This document shows positions 36,653 to 44,979 of a stretch of DNA of 64,000 nucleotides, one piece after another. Source of the stretch: Burkholderiales bacterium Ga0077547 (GTDB lineage: Bacteria > Pseudomonadota > Gammaproteobacteria > Burkholderiales > Burkholderiaceae_C); NCBI GenBank assembly GCA_001464195.1, contig LNEY01000028.1:69865-133864 (forward strand). Reading direction: 5' to 3'. Each line of letters opens with the position of its first letter. The first letter of the stretch is position 1. Position numbers and translations under genes: made by a program. Below the pieces are notes generated by a model. The model saw only the letters and a list, made by a program, of their open reading frames with translations. It ran no database searches and was not told the origin of the DNA.

Positions 36653-38548
36653 ATGACCCGCTACGCCGACTTCCACCAACGCTCGCTGACGGATCGCGAT
36701 GCTTTCTGGGCCGAGCAGGCCACGCTGATCGACTGGCACCGGCCGTTCGACCAAGTCTGCGATCACAGCCGTCCGCCATTCGCGCGCTGGTTCGTCGGCG
36801 GCCAGACCAACCTGTGCCACAACGCCGTCGATCGACACTTGGCGGCACGGGGCGAGCAGGCGGCGCTGATCTGTGTCTCGACAGAGACCAATACCGAATG
36901 CACCTACACCTACCGTGAACTGCACGCCGAGGTGCAGCGGATGGCGGCGATCCTGCTGTCGCTGGGGGTGAAGCAAGGGGACAGGGTGCTGATCTACATG
37001 CCCATGGTGGCGCAGGCGGTGTTCGCGATGCTGGCCTGCGTGCGCATCGGTGCCATCCACTCGGTGGTGTTCGGTGGCTTCGCCAGTGGCAGCCTCGCAA
37101 GCCGCATCGACGACGCGCAGCCCACCGTGATCGTCAGCGCCGACGCGGGCAGCCGCTCGGGCAAGGTGCTGCCCTACAAACCGTTGCTCGACGAAGCGAT
37201 CCGGCTCGCGGTACACCAACCGCAGAAGGTGCTGCTGGTTGATCGCGGGCTGAGCCCGATGGAACTTGTTCTCGATCGAGATGTGTCCTACGAAGCACTG
37301 CGCGAACAGCACATGGATGCGGTCGTGCCCTGCACCTGGGTCGATTCCACGCACCCGAGCTACACGCTCTACACCAGTGGCACCACTGGCAAACCCAAGG
37401 GCGTGCAGCGCGACACCGGGGGCTACGCGGTGGCCATGGCGGCCAGCATGAAGCACATCTACTGCGCGCACCCGGGTGAGACCTTCTTCTCAGGCAGCGA
37501 CATCGGCTGGGTGGTTGGCCACAGCTACATCGTCTACGCGCCGTTGATCAACGGCATGGCGACCATCTTGTACGAAGGCCTGCCAACCCGGCCCGATGCG
37601 GGCATCTGGTGGAGCCTGGTCGAGAAGTACCGCGTGTCGGTCATGTTCAGTTCGCCAACCGCGATCCGGGTGCTGAAGAAGGCCGACCCAAAGTACCTGT
37701 CGCAGTACGACCTCTCCTCGCTGCGCGCGCTGTTCCTGGCCGGCGAACCGCTGGACGAGCCGACCGCCGCGTGGATCTCGCAGGCGTTGGGCAAGCCCGT
37801 GATCGACAACTACTGGCAGACCGAAACCGGCTGGCCGATCCTGACCATTGCGCACGGCGTCGAGCCCGCGCCTTCGAAGCTGGGCAGCCCGGGATTCGCG
37901 ATGTACGGCTATGCCGTCAAGGTGATGGACGAGCTGACCGGCCTGGAACTGACCGAGCCGAACCAGAAGGGCGTGCTGGTCATCGACGGACCGCTGCCGC
38001 CGGGCTGCATGCAGACCGTCTGGCGCGATGACGAGCGCTTCGTCAAGACCTACTGGAGCGGTGAGCCGGGCAAGCAGGTCTACAGCACCTTCGACTGGGG
38101 GCTGCGCGACGCCGACGGTTACTACTTCATCCTGGGCCGCACCGACGACGTGATCAATGTCGCCGGGCACCGCCTGGGCACGCGCGAGATCGAGGAGAGC
38201 ATCTCCAGCCATCCGGCGGTGGCCGAGGTCGCGGTGGTGGGTGTCGCCGACGCGCTAAAGGGGCAGGTGGCGATGGCGTTCGTGGTGTTGAGGGATGCGG
38301 CCAGGGCCGCGACCGCAGCCGACGCGGCAACGCTGGAAGCTGAGGTGATGAAGGTCGTCGACACGCAACTCGGGGCGCTGGCCCGACCGGCCCGCGTGCG
38401 CTTCGTCGGGGCCTTGCCCAAGACCCGTTCAGGCAAGCTGCTGCGCCGAGCGATCCAGGCGGTGTGCGAGCAACGCGATCCGGGCGATCTGACGACGATC
38501 GACGATCCGAGCTCGTTGCAGCAGATCAAGGACACGCTGCTGGGCTGA
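36653..38548 (+). CDS. prpE: Propionyl-CoA synthetase PrpE
   Basis: This is a 631-residue AMP-forming acyl-CoA synthetase of the acetate/propionate type. The AMP-binding loop YTSGTTGKPKGV is near residue 242, the motif DNYWQTETGWPI follows, and the C-terminal acylation Lys lies in TRSGKLLRRAI. FGGFASGSLASRID is characteristic of PrpE. Family length matches E. coli PrpE (628). GGAG lies near the ATG at 36653. It follows acuI by 56 bases with a hairpin between them, and a possible terminator stem follows the stop codon. Confidence 0.93.
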   Translation: MTRYADFHQRSLTDRDAFWAEQATLIDWHRPFDQVCDHSRPPFARWFVGGQTNLCHNAVDRHLAARGEQAALICVSTETNTECTYTYRELHAEVQRMAAILLSLGVKQGDRVLIYMPMVAQAVFAMLACVRIGAIHSVVFGGFASGSLASRIDDAQPTVIVSADAGSRSGKVLPYKPLLDEAIRLAVHQPQKVLLVDRGLSPMELVLDRDVSYEALREQHMDAVVPCTWVDSTHPSYTLYTSGTTGKPKGVQRDTGGYAVAMAASMKHIYCAHPGETFFSGSDIGWVVGHSYIVYAPLINGMATILYEGLPTRPDAGIWWSLVEKYRVSVMFSSPTAIRVLKKADPKYLSQYDLSSLRALFLAGEPLDEPTAAWISQALGKPVIDNYWQTETGWPILTIAHGVEPAPSKLGSPGFAMYGYAVKVMDELTGLELTEPNQKGVLVIDGPLPPGCMQTVWRDDERFVKTYWSGEPGKQVYSTFDWGLRDADGYYFILGRTDDVINVAGHRLGTREIEESISSHPAVAEVAVVGVADALKGQVAMAFVVLRDAARAATAADAATLEAEVMKVVDTQLGALARPARVRFVGALPKTRSGKLLRRAIQAVCEQRDPGDLTTIDDPSSLQQIKDTLLG

Positions 38549-38552
38549 GCGT

Positions 38553-38580
38553 CCCCCGAAGGGCTGTCCGCGCTCGGGGG
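38553..38580 (+). terminator. Possible stem-loop after prpE
   Basis: CCCCCGA at 38553-38559 pairs with TCGGGGG at 38574-38580 across a 14-base loop, just after the prpE stop. There is no T tract, so termination strength is doubtful. Confidence 0.35.
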
Positions 38581-38640
38581 GATGGGCGAACGCTGGTGCC
38601 ATGAACAGACTGGTGGCTTCATCACCACGGAGCCCAAGCC

Positions 38641-39525
38641 ATGACCTCGTTCGACATCCCTTGCACGCGCCGACAGGCACTGGTTGCGGTGGCCGCGGCC
38701 TGCGCGGTCACACGCGTGGGAGCCAAGCCTCGCGCGGGGGCGACACCCGATTCCCCTCAGGTCGCACTGCTGTCGGAAGCACGCGCAGACATCGACCCGA
38801 GGGGCTACCTCGTCAGTGAAAAGCTCGACGGTGTACGGGCGATCTGGGACGGCCTCCGACTGCGCTTTCGCAGCGGACGACCAGTGTCTGCGCCCGATTG
38901 GTTCATTCAAGCCTTGCCGCCCGTTGCACTGGATGGCGAACTCTGGGGTGGTCGCAACAGATTTGATGCGGTGTCTGGCACCGTGCGTAGCGACAAGGCA
39001 GCCGACGCCCGATGGCGGGCCCTGCGGCTGATGGTCTTTGATCTGCCGGGCGCGCCGGGCGACTTCGCTTCGCGCACCGCGTTAATGGCCGAGTTGGCGA
39101 TCGCGTCGCACGCCACCGTCTGGTCACCCGTCGAGCAGTCTCGGATGCCTGATCGCGCTGCACTACAGCAGCGACTGGACAGCGTGGTGCGCGGCGGCGG
39201 CGAGGGCCTCGTGCTGCATTGCGCGGCTGCCCTCTGGTCACCGGGGCGCAGCCATGCCCTGTGGAAGCTCAAGCCACTGCACGACGCCGAGGCGCAAGTG
39301 CTGTCACATGAACCGGGCCGGGGGCGCTTGGCCGACCTGATGGGGGCTCTGCGGGTGCGCACCGCGAGCGGCATCGAATTTCGCATCGGCACGGGTTTCA
39401 CCGATGCCGAGCGCCGCGACCCGCCGCCCGTGGGCAGCTGGATCAGCTACACCCATCGGGGTGTGACACCGTCCGGCGTGCCTCGTTTCGCGAGCTACTG
39501 GCGTCCGCACGACGCCGAGCTGTGA
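38641..39525 (+). CDS. ligE: Exported ATP-dependent DNA ligase (LigE type)
   Basis: This is a 294-residue minimal ATP-dependent DNA ligase. The N-terminus CTRRQALVAVAAACAVTRVG resembles a Tat or Sec leader, so the enzyme is probably periplasmic like LigE/Lig-E of Neisseria. The nucleotidyl Lys is in EKLDGVRA (K61-DGxR); motif III is in ALDGELWG, motif IV EGLVLH, motif V LWKLKP. The short OB domain after it and absence of extra domains fit LigE. Full set of catalytic motifs is present. A role in handling extracellular or imported DNA is inference from location and family. Confidence 0.9.
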   Translation: MTSFDIPCTRRQALVAVAAACAVTRVGAKPRAGATPDSPQVALLSEARADIDPRGYLVSEKLDGVRAIWDGLRLRFRSGRPVSAPDWFIQALPPVALDGELWGGRNRFDAVSGTVRSDKAADARWRALRLMVFDLPGAPGDFASRTALMAELAIASHATVWSPVEQSRMPDRAALQQRLDSVVRGGGEGLVLHCAAALWSPGRSHALWKLKPLHDAEAQVLSHEPGRGRLADLMGALRVRTASGIEFRIGTGFTDAERRDPPPVGSWISYTHRGVTPSGVPRFASYWRPHDAEL

Positions 39526-39538
39526 CCCCCGACGAGCG

Positions 39539-41218
39539 TCAGAGCACCTCGCTGGCGAAGTCCGCCAGCCGCGAGCGCTCGCCGCGCGCCAGCGTGACGT
39601 GGCCGCTGTGCGGCCAGCCCTTGAAGCGATCGACGGCGTAGGTGAGGCCCGAGCTGCCTTCGGTCAGGTAGGGCGTGTCGATCTGCGCCAGGTTGCCCAG
39701 GCAGACGATCTTCGTGCCCGGACCGGCGCGCGTGATCAGCGTCTTCATCTGCTTGGGCGTCAGGTTCTGAGCCTCGTCGATCAACACGAATTTGTTCAGG
39801 AAGGTGCGCCCGCGCATGAAGTTCAGGCTCTTGATCTTGATCTTGCTGCGCACCAGGTCATTGGTGGCTGCGCGGCCCCACTCACCCGCGCCGCCGTCCG
39901 TCTTCGACAGCACCTCGAGGTTGTCGTCGAGCGCGCCCATCCACGGGCCCATCTTCTCTTCCTCGGTGCCCGGCAGAAAGCCGATGTCTTCACCCACCGG
40001 CACCGTGACGCGGGTGACGATGATCTCGGTGTAGCGGCGGTCGTCCATCACCTGAGAGAGGCCCGCCGCCAAGGTCATCAGCGTCTTGCCGGTGCCTGCG
40101 GTTCCGGTCAGGGTGATGAAGTCACAGTCCGGGTCCATCAGCAGATTCAGCGCAAAGTTCTGCTCGCGGTTGCGGGCCGTCACACCCCACACCGCGTTCT
40201 TGGTGTGCGTGTATTCGCGCAGCGTGCGCAGCACAGCCGTCTTGCCGGTGATCTCGGTCACCTTGGCGTGCAGCGGGGCCGCGCCTGGCGCTTCGAGGTA
40301 GACGAACTGGTTGATCAGCAGGGCCGGCACCAGCGGGCCGCTGATGCGGTAGTAAGTGAAGCCACCCTGGTTCCAGCTTTCCATGGTCTTGCCATGGCGG
40401 TCCCAGAAATCGGGGGGCAACTGCAGCACGCCGGTGTAGAGCAGATCACCGTCTTCCAGCGTCTTGTCGTTGAAGTAGTCCTCGGCTGGCAGGCCGAGTG
40501 CACGCGCCTTGATGCGCATGTTGATGTCTTTCGACACCAGCACCACTTCTCGACTGGGTTGCTGGTCGCGCAACGCCTGCACCACGCCGAGGATCTGGTT
40601 GTCGGCCTTGCCCTGGGGCAGGCCGGCCGGCAAGGTCACGTTGACGAGGTGGGTCTGGAAGAACAGCTTGCCCGCGGCTTCACGGTGCCCGGTCTGCGCC
40701 AAGGGCAAGCCTTCGCCCAGCCCGTCTGCAGGGCCCAGAGCTTTGCGCGAACTCATGTTGGCAGCCAGTGCGTCGAGGTCGCGGCTGACCTGGCGGGCGT
40801 TGCGGGCGACTTCGGTCATGCCCTTCTTGTGATCGTCGAGCTCTTCGAGCGTGATCATCGGAAGGTAGACGTCGTGCTCGTCGAAGCGGAACAGGCTCAT
40901 CGGGTCGTGCATCAACACGTTGGTGTCGAGCACGAACAGCTTGGCCGGGCCCGCGCCACGCGGCTTGCTTGGGCGTGGCCTGGGTTCCGGTCGTTTGCTC
41001 GCGATGGGGGGCACTGGAGCGGCCGCCGGGGCAGGCGCCGCGCCGCGCGTCGGCGCGAGCGCGGCCGGGTCGTACAGGTTCAGCTCCGCGGGTGCGGCGG
41101 GCTCGGCGTCGGCGCTGGTGCGTGGGGATCGCTTTGTCGGTTTGGCGGCAGCCTGGGACTCGAAATCGGCGGCGGACAACAAGGAGGCACGTTTGGCAGG
41201 CGGCTTGGGCAGGGGCAT
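39539..41218 (-). CDS. PIN-PhoH family ATPase (PhoH2-like)
   Basis: This is a 559-residue two-domain protein. After a Pro/Ala-rich N-terminus of about 100 residues, a PIN nuclease domain starts at KLFVLDTNVLMHDP; a PhoH-type P-loop ATPase follows with LTGTAGTGKTLMTLAAG (Walker A) and FVLIDEAQNLTP (Walker B). The architecture matches PhoH2/YlaK, an RNA helicase-ribonuclease in other bacteria. I choose ATG at 41218 (MPLPKPPAKRASLL); an upstream in-frame Met is possible. It is downstream of bcp, separated by a terminator. Confidence 0.9.
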   Translation of the reverse strand: MPLPKPPAKRASLLSAADFESQAAAKPTKRSPRTSADAEPAAPAELNLYDPAALAPTRGAAPAPAAAPVPPIASKRPEPRPRPSKPRGAGPAKLFVLDTNVLMHDPMSLFRFDEHDVYLPMITLEELDDHKKGMTEVARNARQVSRDLDALAANMSSRKALGPADGLGEGLPLAQTGHREAAGKLFFQTHLVNVTLPAGLPQGKADNQILGVVQALRDQQPSREVVLVSKDINMRIKARALGLPAEDYFNDKTLEDGDLLYTGVLQLPPDFWDRHGKTMESWNQGGFTYYRISGPLVPALLINQFVYLEAPGAAPLHAKVTEITGKTAVLRTLREYTHTKNAVWGVTARNREQNFALNLLMDPDCDFITLTGTAGTGKTLMTLAAGLSQVMDDRRYTEIIVTRVTVPVGEDIGFLPGTEEEKMGPWMGALDDNLEVLSKTDGGAGEWGRAATNDLVRSKIKIKSLNFMRGRTFLNKFVLIDEAQNLTPKQMKTLITRAGPGTKIVCLGNLAQIDTPYLTEGSSGLTYAVDRFKGWPHSGHVTLARGERSRLADFASEVL

Positions 41219-41261
41219 GGGGCGACGGCGTGTGAAGTTAAGCGAAAGCGTAGCGGAAAAC

Positions 41262-41293
41262 AAAAAAGCCGCACAAGGTGGTGTGCGGCTTTT
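41262..41293 (-). terminator. Rho-independent terminator after bcp
   Basis: On the minus strand AAAAGCCGCACA pairs with TGTGCGGCTTTTTT over a short loop. It lies 18 bases past the bcp stop codon. A-tract on the other side could also allow weak termination on the opposite strand. Confidence 0.8.
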
Positions 41294-41311
41294 GTCGAAG
41301 CGGGTGGCGGT

Positions 41312-41788
41312 TCAGACTTGTTCTTTCAGCGCCTGAGCGGCGGCCAGCACTTCCTCGACGTGACCTGCGACCTTCAGGCCGCGCCATTCACCGCGCAGCA
41401 CACCGGCACCGTCGATCAGGAAGGTGCTGCGCTCAATGCCCTTGACCTTCTTACCGTACATGATCTTGTTCTTGACCACGCCGAACATGTGACACAGCTT
41501 TTCTTCGGTGTCGGCGATCAGGTCGAACGGCAGTTCGAGGTTTTGCTTGAACTTCTCGTGCGAGGCCATGTTGTCGCGCGAGACACCGAACACGACCGCG
41601 TCGGCGGCCACGAATTCCTGGTGGAAGTCACGGAACTGCATCGCTTCGGTGGTGCAGCCGGGTGTGTTGTCTTTCGGATAGAAGTACAACACCACGGTCC
41701 GCCCGGCATAAGCCTGCGGCGTGAACTTCACTCCGCTGGTGGCGAGCGCTTCAAAGTCCGGGAGGGGTTTGTTGAGGGCTGGCGTCAT
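41312..41788 (-). CDS. bcp: Thioredoxin-dependent peroxiredoxin BCP
   Basis: This is a 158-residue bacterioferritin comigratory protein (PrxQ-like) that reduces hydroperoxides using thioredoxin. The peroxidatic Cys is C45 in DNTPGCTTEA. The usual resolving Cys five residues later (as in E. coli CTVQAC) is absent here (CTTEAMQFRD), so the enzyme is probably a one-Cys or atypical form; a Cys remains in EKLCHMFG. A terminator follows the stop. The start matches the family. Confidence 0.93.
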   Translation of the reverse strand: MTPALNKPLPDFEALATSGVKFTPQAYAGRTVVLYFYPKDNTPGCTTEAMQFRDFHQEFVAADAVVFGVSRDNMASHEKFKQNLELPFDLIADTEEKLCHMFGVVKNKIMYGKKVKGIERSTFLIDGAGVLRGEWRGLKVAGHVEEVLAAAQALKEQV

Positions 41789-41893
41789 GGGAAGGGTCGG
41801 GTGTTGCGGCGTCGCGGCGCGTAGCCTTCAATTATAGGGGGGGGCACTCGCGCACCGATTGCGCGCGTACGTGCCTGGACGGCAAGCGGTGCT

Positions 41894-42268
41894 TCAGCGC
41901 TCGAACAGCAATGCCGCCAGCACGGCGCGGCCTTCGGAAAGCAGCACGTTGTAGGTTCGGCAGGCAGCCGCGGTGTCCATGGTCTCGACGCCGATGCGCC
42001 GATCGATCAGCGCGCGCAGCACGCTGGCCGGAGGGAACCGCAACCGCGCGCCGCTGCCAAAGATCACCAACTCCGGCGTGTGCTCGGCCAGGGCCTTGAA
42101 ATGCTCGGGCTGCAGATCCTCGAAACGGGCCACAGGCCATGCAGCGACCAGCCCCGTCCACGGCACGATCACGCTGTGGGTGTGCTGCACGCCATTGACC
42201 AGCACGCCATCGGGTCCGTGGCGCGCGATGGCATGGGTTCCTTCGATCCGTTCGGCGTGCAGTTTCAA
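41894..42268 (-). CDS. Mth938-like (DUF498) domain protein
   Basis: This is a 124-residue protein of the Mth938/NDUFAF3-like domain family. FGSGARLRFPPASVL and GVETMDTAAACRTYNVLLSEGR are the recognisable conserved parts. Function in bacteria is unknown. The best start is the TTG at 42268 (MKLHAERIEG); the frame is open to 42376, but this would run over the alaA start region, and no ATG or GTG exists in between. The start remains uncertain because no good ribosome site is seen. It diverges from alaA. Confidence 0.75.
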   Translation of the reverse strand: MKLHAERIEGTHAIARHGPDGVLVNGVQHTHSVIVPWTGLVAAWPVARFEDLQPEHFKALAEHTPELVIFGSGARLRFPPASVLRALIDRRIGVETMDTAAACRTYNVLLSEGRAVLAALLFER

Positions 42269-42341
42269 GGCAACACTAGGGTGATCACTGAGCCTAAAAT
42301 TGTAGGCTGCGTGCCGCGTCGGCGCGAAGCTGGAGCCCGCT

Positions 42342-43568
42342 TTGAAAGCTGTTGCCAAGTCGAGCAAGCTCGCCAACGTCTGCTACGACATCCGTGGCCC
42401 GGTGCTCGACAAGGCCCGGCAGATGGAAGAAGACGGGCAGAAGATCATCAAGCTGAACATCGGCAACCTGGCGGTGTTTGGCCTGGAGCCGCCTGACGAG
42501 ATCGTGCAGGACATGATCCGCAACCTGGCCAACAGCGCCGGCTACACCGACAGCAAGGGCCTGTTTGCGCCCCGCAAGGCGGTGGTGCACTACTCGCAGG
42601 AAAAGCTCATCCAGGGCGTGACCGTCGACGACGTGTACCTGGGCAACGGTGCCTCTGAGCTCATCACGATGAGCATGAATGGCCTGCTCAACACGGGCGA
42701 CGAGGTGCTGGTGCCGGCGCCCGATTACCCGCTGTGGACCGCCTCGGTCGCGCTCTCCGGCGGTACGCCGGTGCACTATCTCTGTGACGAGCAATCCGGC
42801 TGGTATCCCGACATCGCCGACATCCGCCGCAAGATCACGCCGAACACCAAAGCCATCGTTGTCATCAATCCGAACAACCCGACAGGGGCGCTGTACCCGG
42901 AGAGCGTGCTGCGCGAGATCGTCGAAGTCGCGCGCCAGCACCAGCTGATCGTGTTTGCCGACGAGATCTACGACAAGACCTTGTACGACGGCGAGACGCA
43001 CACCAGCATCGCTTCGCTGGCCGACGACGTGCTGTTCGTCACCTACAACGGCCTGTCGAAGAACTATCGCTCCTGCGGCTACCGCGCCGGCTGGATGGTG
43101 GTCTCGGGCGCGAAAGCGCATGCGCGCGACTACATCGAGGGCCTGAACATGCTGGCCTCGATGCGGCTGTGCTCGAACACGCCAGGTCAGCTGGCGATCC
43201 AGACCGCGCTCGGTGGCTATCAGAGCATCACGGACCTGGTCGCGCCGGGCGGGCGCCTGTGCCGCCAGCGTGATCTGGCCTACGAGCTGCTGAGCCAGAT
43301 CCCGGGCATCAGCGTCGTCAAGCCCAAGGCCGCGCTGTACATGTTCCCGAAGCTCGACCCCAAGATCTACCCGATCACCGACGATCAGCAGTTCGCCTAC
43401 GACCTGCTGGCCGCCGAGAAGGTGCTGATCGTGCAGGGCACCGGCTTCAACTGGCCGACGCCGGACCATTTCCGGCTGGTGTTTCTGCCCAACAGCGACG
43501 ATCTGACCGAGGCCATCGGGCGCATCGCCCGCTTCCTTGATCAGTACCGCAAGCGCTACGCGCTGTGA
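42342..43568 (+). CDS. alaA: Alanine transaminase AlaA
   Basis: This is a 408-residue PLP-dependent class I aminotransferase of the AlaA type, making alanine from pyruvate and glutamate. The Schiff-base Lys is in GLSKNYRSCGYRAGW (about K240); NPNNPTGALY and FADEIYDKTLY are standard. The start is a TTG at 42342 with GGAG at 42332-42335 six bases upstream, giving MKAVAKSSKLANVCYDIRGP as expected for AlaA. It heads the run alaA-hom-thrC. Confidence 0.93.
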   Translation: MKAVAKSSKLANVCYDIRGPVLDKARQMEEDGQKIIKLNIGNLAVFGLEPPDEIVQDMIRNLANSAGYTDSKGLFAPRKAVVHYSQEKLIQGVTVDDVYLGNGASELITMSMNGLLNTGDEVLVPAPDYPLWTASVALSGGTPVHYLCDEQSGWYPDIADIRRKITPNTKAIVVINPNNPTGALYPESVLREIVEVARQHQLIVFADEIYDKTLYDGETHTSIASLADDVLFVTYNGLSKNYRSCGYRAGWMVVSGAKAHARDYIEGLNMLASMRLCSNTPGQLAIQTALGGYQSITDLVAPGGRLCRQRDLAYELLSQIPGISVVKPKAALYMFPKLDPKIYPITDDQQFAYDLLAAEKVLIVQGTGFNWPTPDHFRLVFLPNSDDLTEAIGRIARFLDQYRKRYAL

Positions 43569-43638
43569 TGGCCAGTCAGCGGCCGTTCACAGCGTTTCCT
43601 GGTTCCACGACAAGTACTGGCCCCAACGGGCATTCAAG

Positions 43639-44979
43639 ATGACACCGATACGAGTTGGCCTTCTGGGCATCGGCACCGTGGGCAGCGGCACCTTCCATGT
43701 GCTGCGCCGCAACCAAACAGAGATCACCCGCCGCGCGGGCCGCGGCATTGAGATCACGATGGTCGCCGACCTCGACACCGTACGGGCAAAGGCGGTGGTG
43801 GCGGACCTGGGTGGGCAAGACAGCGTGCGCGTCGTGGCCGATGCGCGTGAGGTGATTGCCAGCCCCGACATCGACATCGTGGTCGAGTTGATCGGCGGCT
43901 ACGGCATCGCCCGCACGCTGGTGCTCGAAGCCATCGCCGCGGGCAAGCATGTGGTCACGGCCAACAAGGCGCTGCTGGCGGTGCACGGCACCGAGATCTT
44001 CGCTGCCGCCCGCGCCAAGGGCGTGGTCGTTGCGTTCGAAGCGGCGGTGGCGGGCGGCATCCCGATCATCAAGGCATTGCGCGAAGGGCTGACGGCCAAC
44101 CGCATCGAGTGGATCGCCGGGATCATCAACGGCACCACCAATTTCATCCTGTCGGAGATGCGCGCCAAGGGCCTGGACTTCGGCGTGGTGCTGAAGCAGG
44201 CACAGGCGCTCGGCTACGCCGAAGCCGACCCCACCTTCGACATCGAAGGCGTCGACGCGGCCCACAAGCTGACGCTGATGAGCGCGATCGCCTTCGGCAT
44301 CCCTGTTCAGTTCGACAAGGCGCACGTCGAAGGCATCACGAAGCTGGCTGCGGCCGACATCGCCTATGCCGAGCACCTGGGTTACCGCATCAAGCTGCTG
44401 GGCATCACCAAGCAGACGGCCGCCGGCATCGAGTTGCGCGTGCACCCGACGCTGGTCCCTGCCAAGCGCCTGATCGCGAATGTCGAAGGCGCGATGAACG
44501 CCGTGATGGTGCAAGGCGATGCGGTGGGCAGCACGCTCTACTACGGCAAGGGCGCGGGTTCGGAGCCGACCGCCTCGGCGGTGATCGCCGACCTGGTCGA
44601 CATCACCCGATTGCACACTGCCGATCCGCACCACCGCGTACCGCATCTCGCGTTCCAGCACGATGCGCTGAGCGCCACGCCAATCCTGCCGATGGAGGCG
44701 ACCGTCACCGCCTGCTACCTGCGCCTGCAGGTGACCGATGAGGCTGGTGTGCTGGCCCGCATCGCCGGCATCCTGGCCGAGAACCGCATCTCGATCGATG
44801 CGCTGCTGCAGCGACCAAACGATGGTGCTGCCACGGAGGGTGCCCAAGCGCGCACTGACGTGATCATCCTGACGCACGACACCGTCGAAGGCGAGATGAA
44901 CCGCGCGATCGCGCAGATGCAGGCGCTGCCCACCGTGCTCGCACCGATCGTTCGCATCCGCAAGGAAGAACTCAGTTGA
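43639..44979 (+). CDS. hom: Homoserine dehydrogenase
   Basis: This is a 446-residue NAD(P)-dependent homoserine dehydrogenase of the aspartate pathway. The Rossmann motif is VGLLGIGTVGSG at the N-terminus; VTANKALLA and the IINGTTNFIL active-site region follow. A C-terminal ACT domain (about 360-430) suggests feedback by threonine. It starts ATG 43639 and overlaps thrC by four bases (TTGA), with a strong AAGGAAG site for thrC inside it. Confidence 0.95.
   Translation: MTPIRVGLLGIGTVGSGTFHVLRRNQTEITRRAGRGIEITMVADLDTVRAKAVVADLGGQDSVRVVADAREVIASPDIDIVVELIGGYGIARTLVLEAIAAGKHVVTANKALLAVHGTEIFAAARAKGVVVAFEAAVAGGIPIIKALREGLTANRIEWIAGIINGTTNFILSEMRAKGLDFGVVLKQAQALGYAEADPTFDIEGVDAAHKLTLMSAIAFGIPVQFDKAHVEGITKLAAADIAYAEHLGYRIKLLGITKQTAAGIELRVHPTLVPAKRLIANVEGAMNAVMVQGDAVGSTLYYGKGAGSEPTASAVIADLVDITRLHTADPHHRVPHLAFQHDALSATPILPMEATVTACYLRLQVTDEAGVLARIAGILAENRISIDALLQRPNDGAATEGAQARTDVIILTHDTVEGEMNRAIAQMQALPTVLAPIVRIRKEELS

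Noticed and set aside
39599-41824. A 741-codon plus-strand frame
   Set aside because: It is antisense to the PIN-PhoH and bcp genes and has no recognisable domain.
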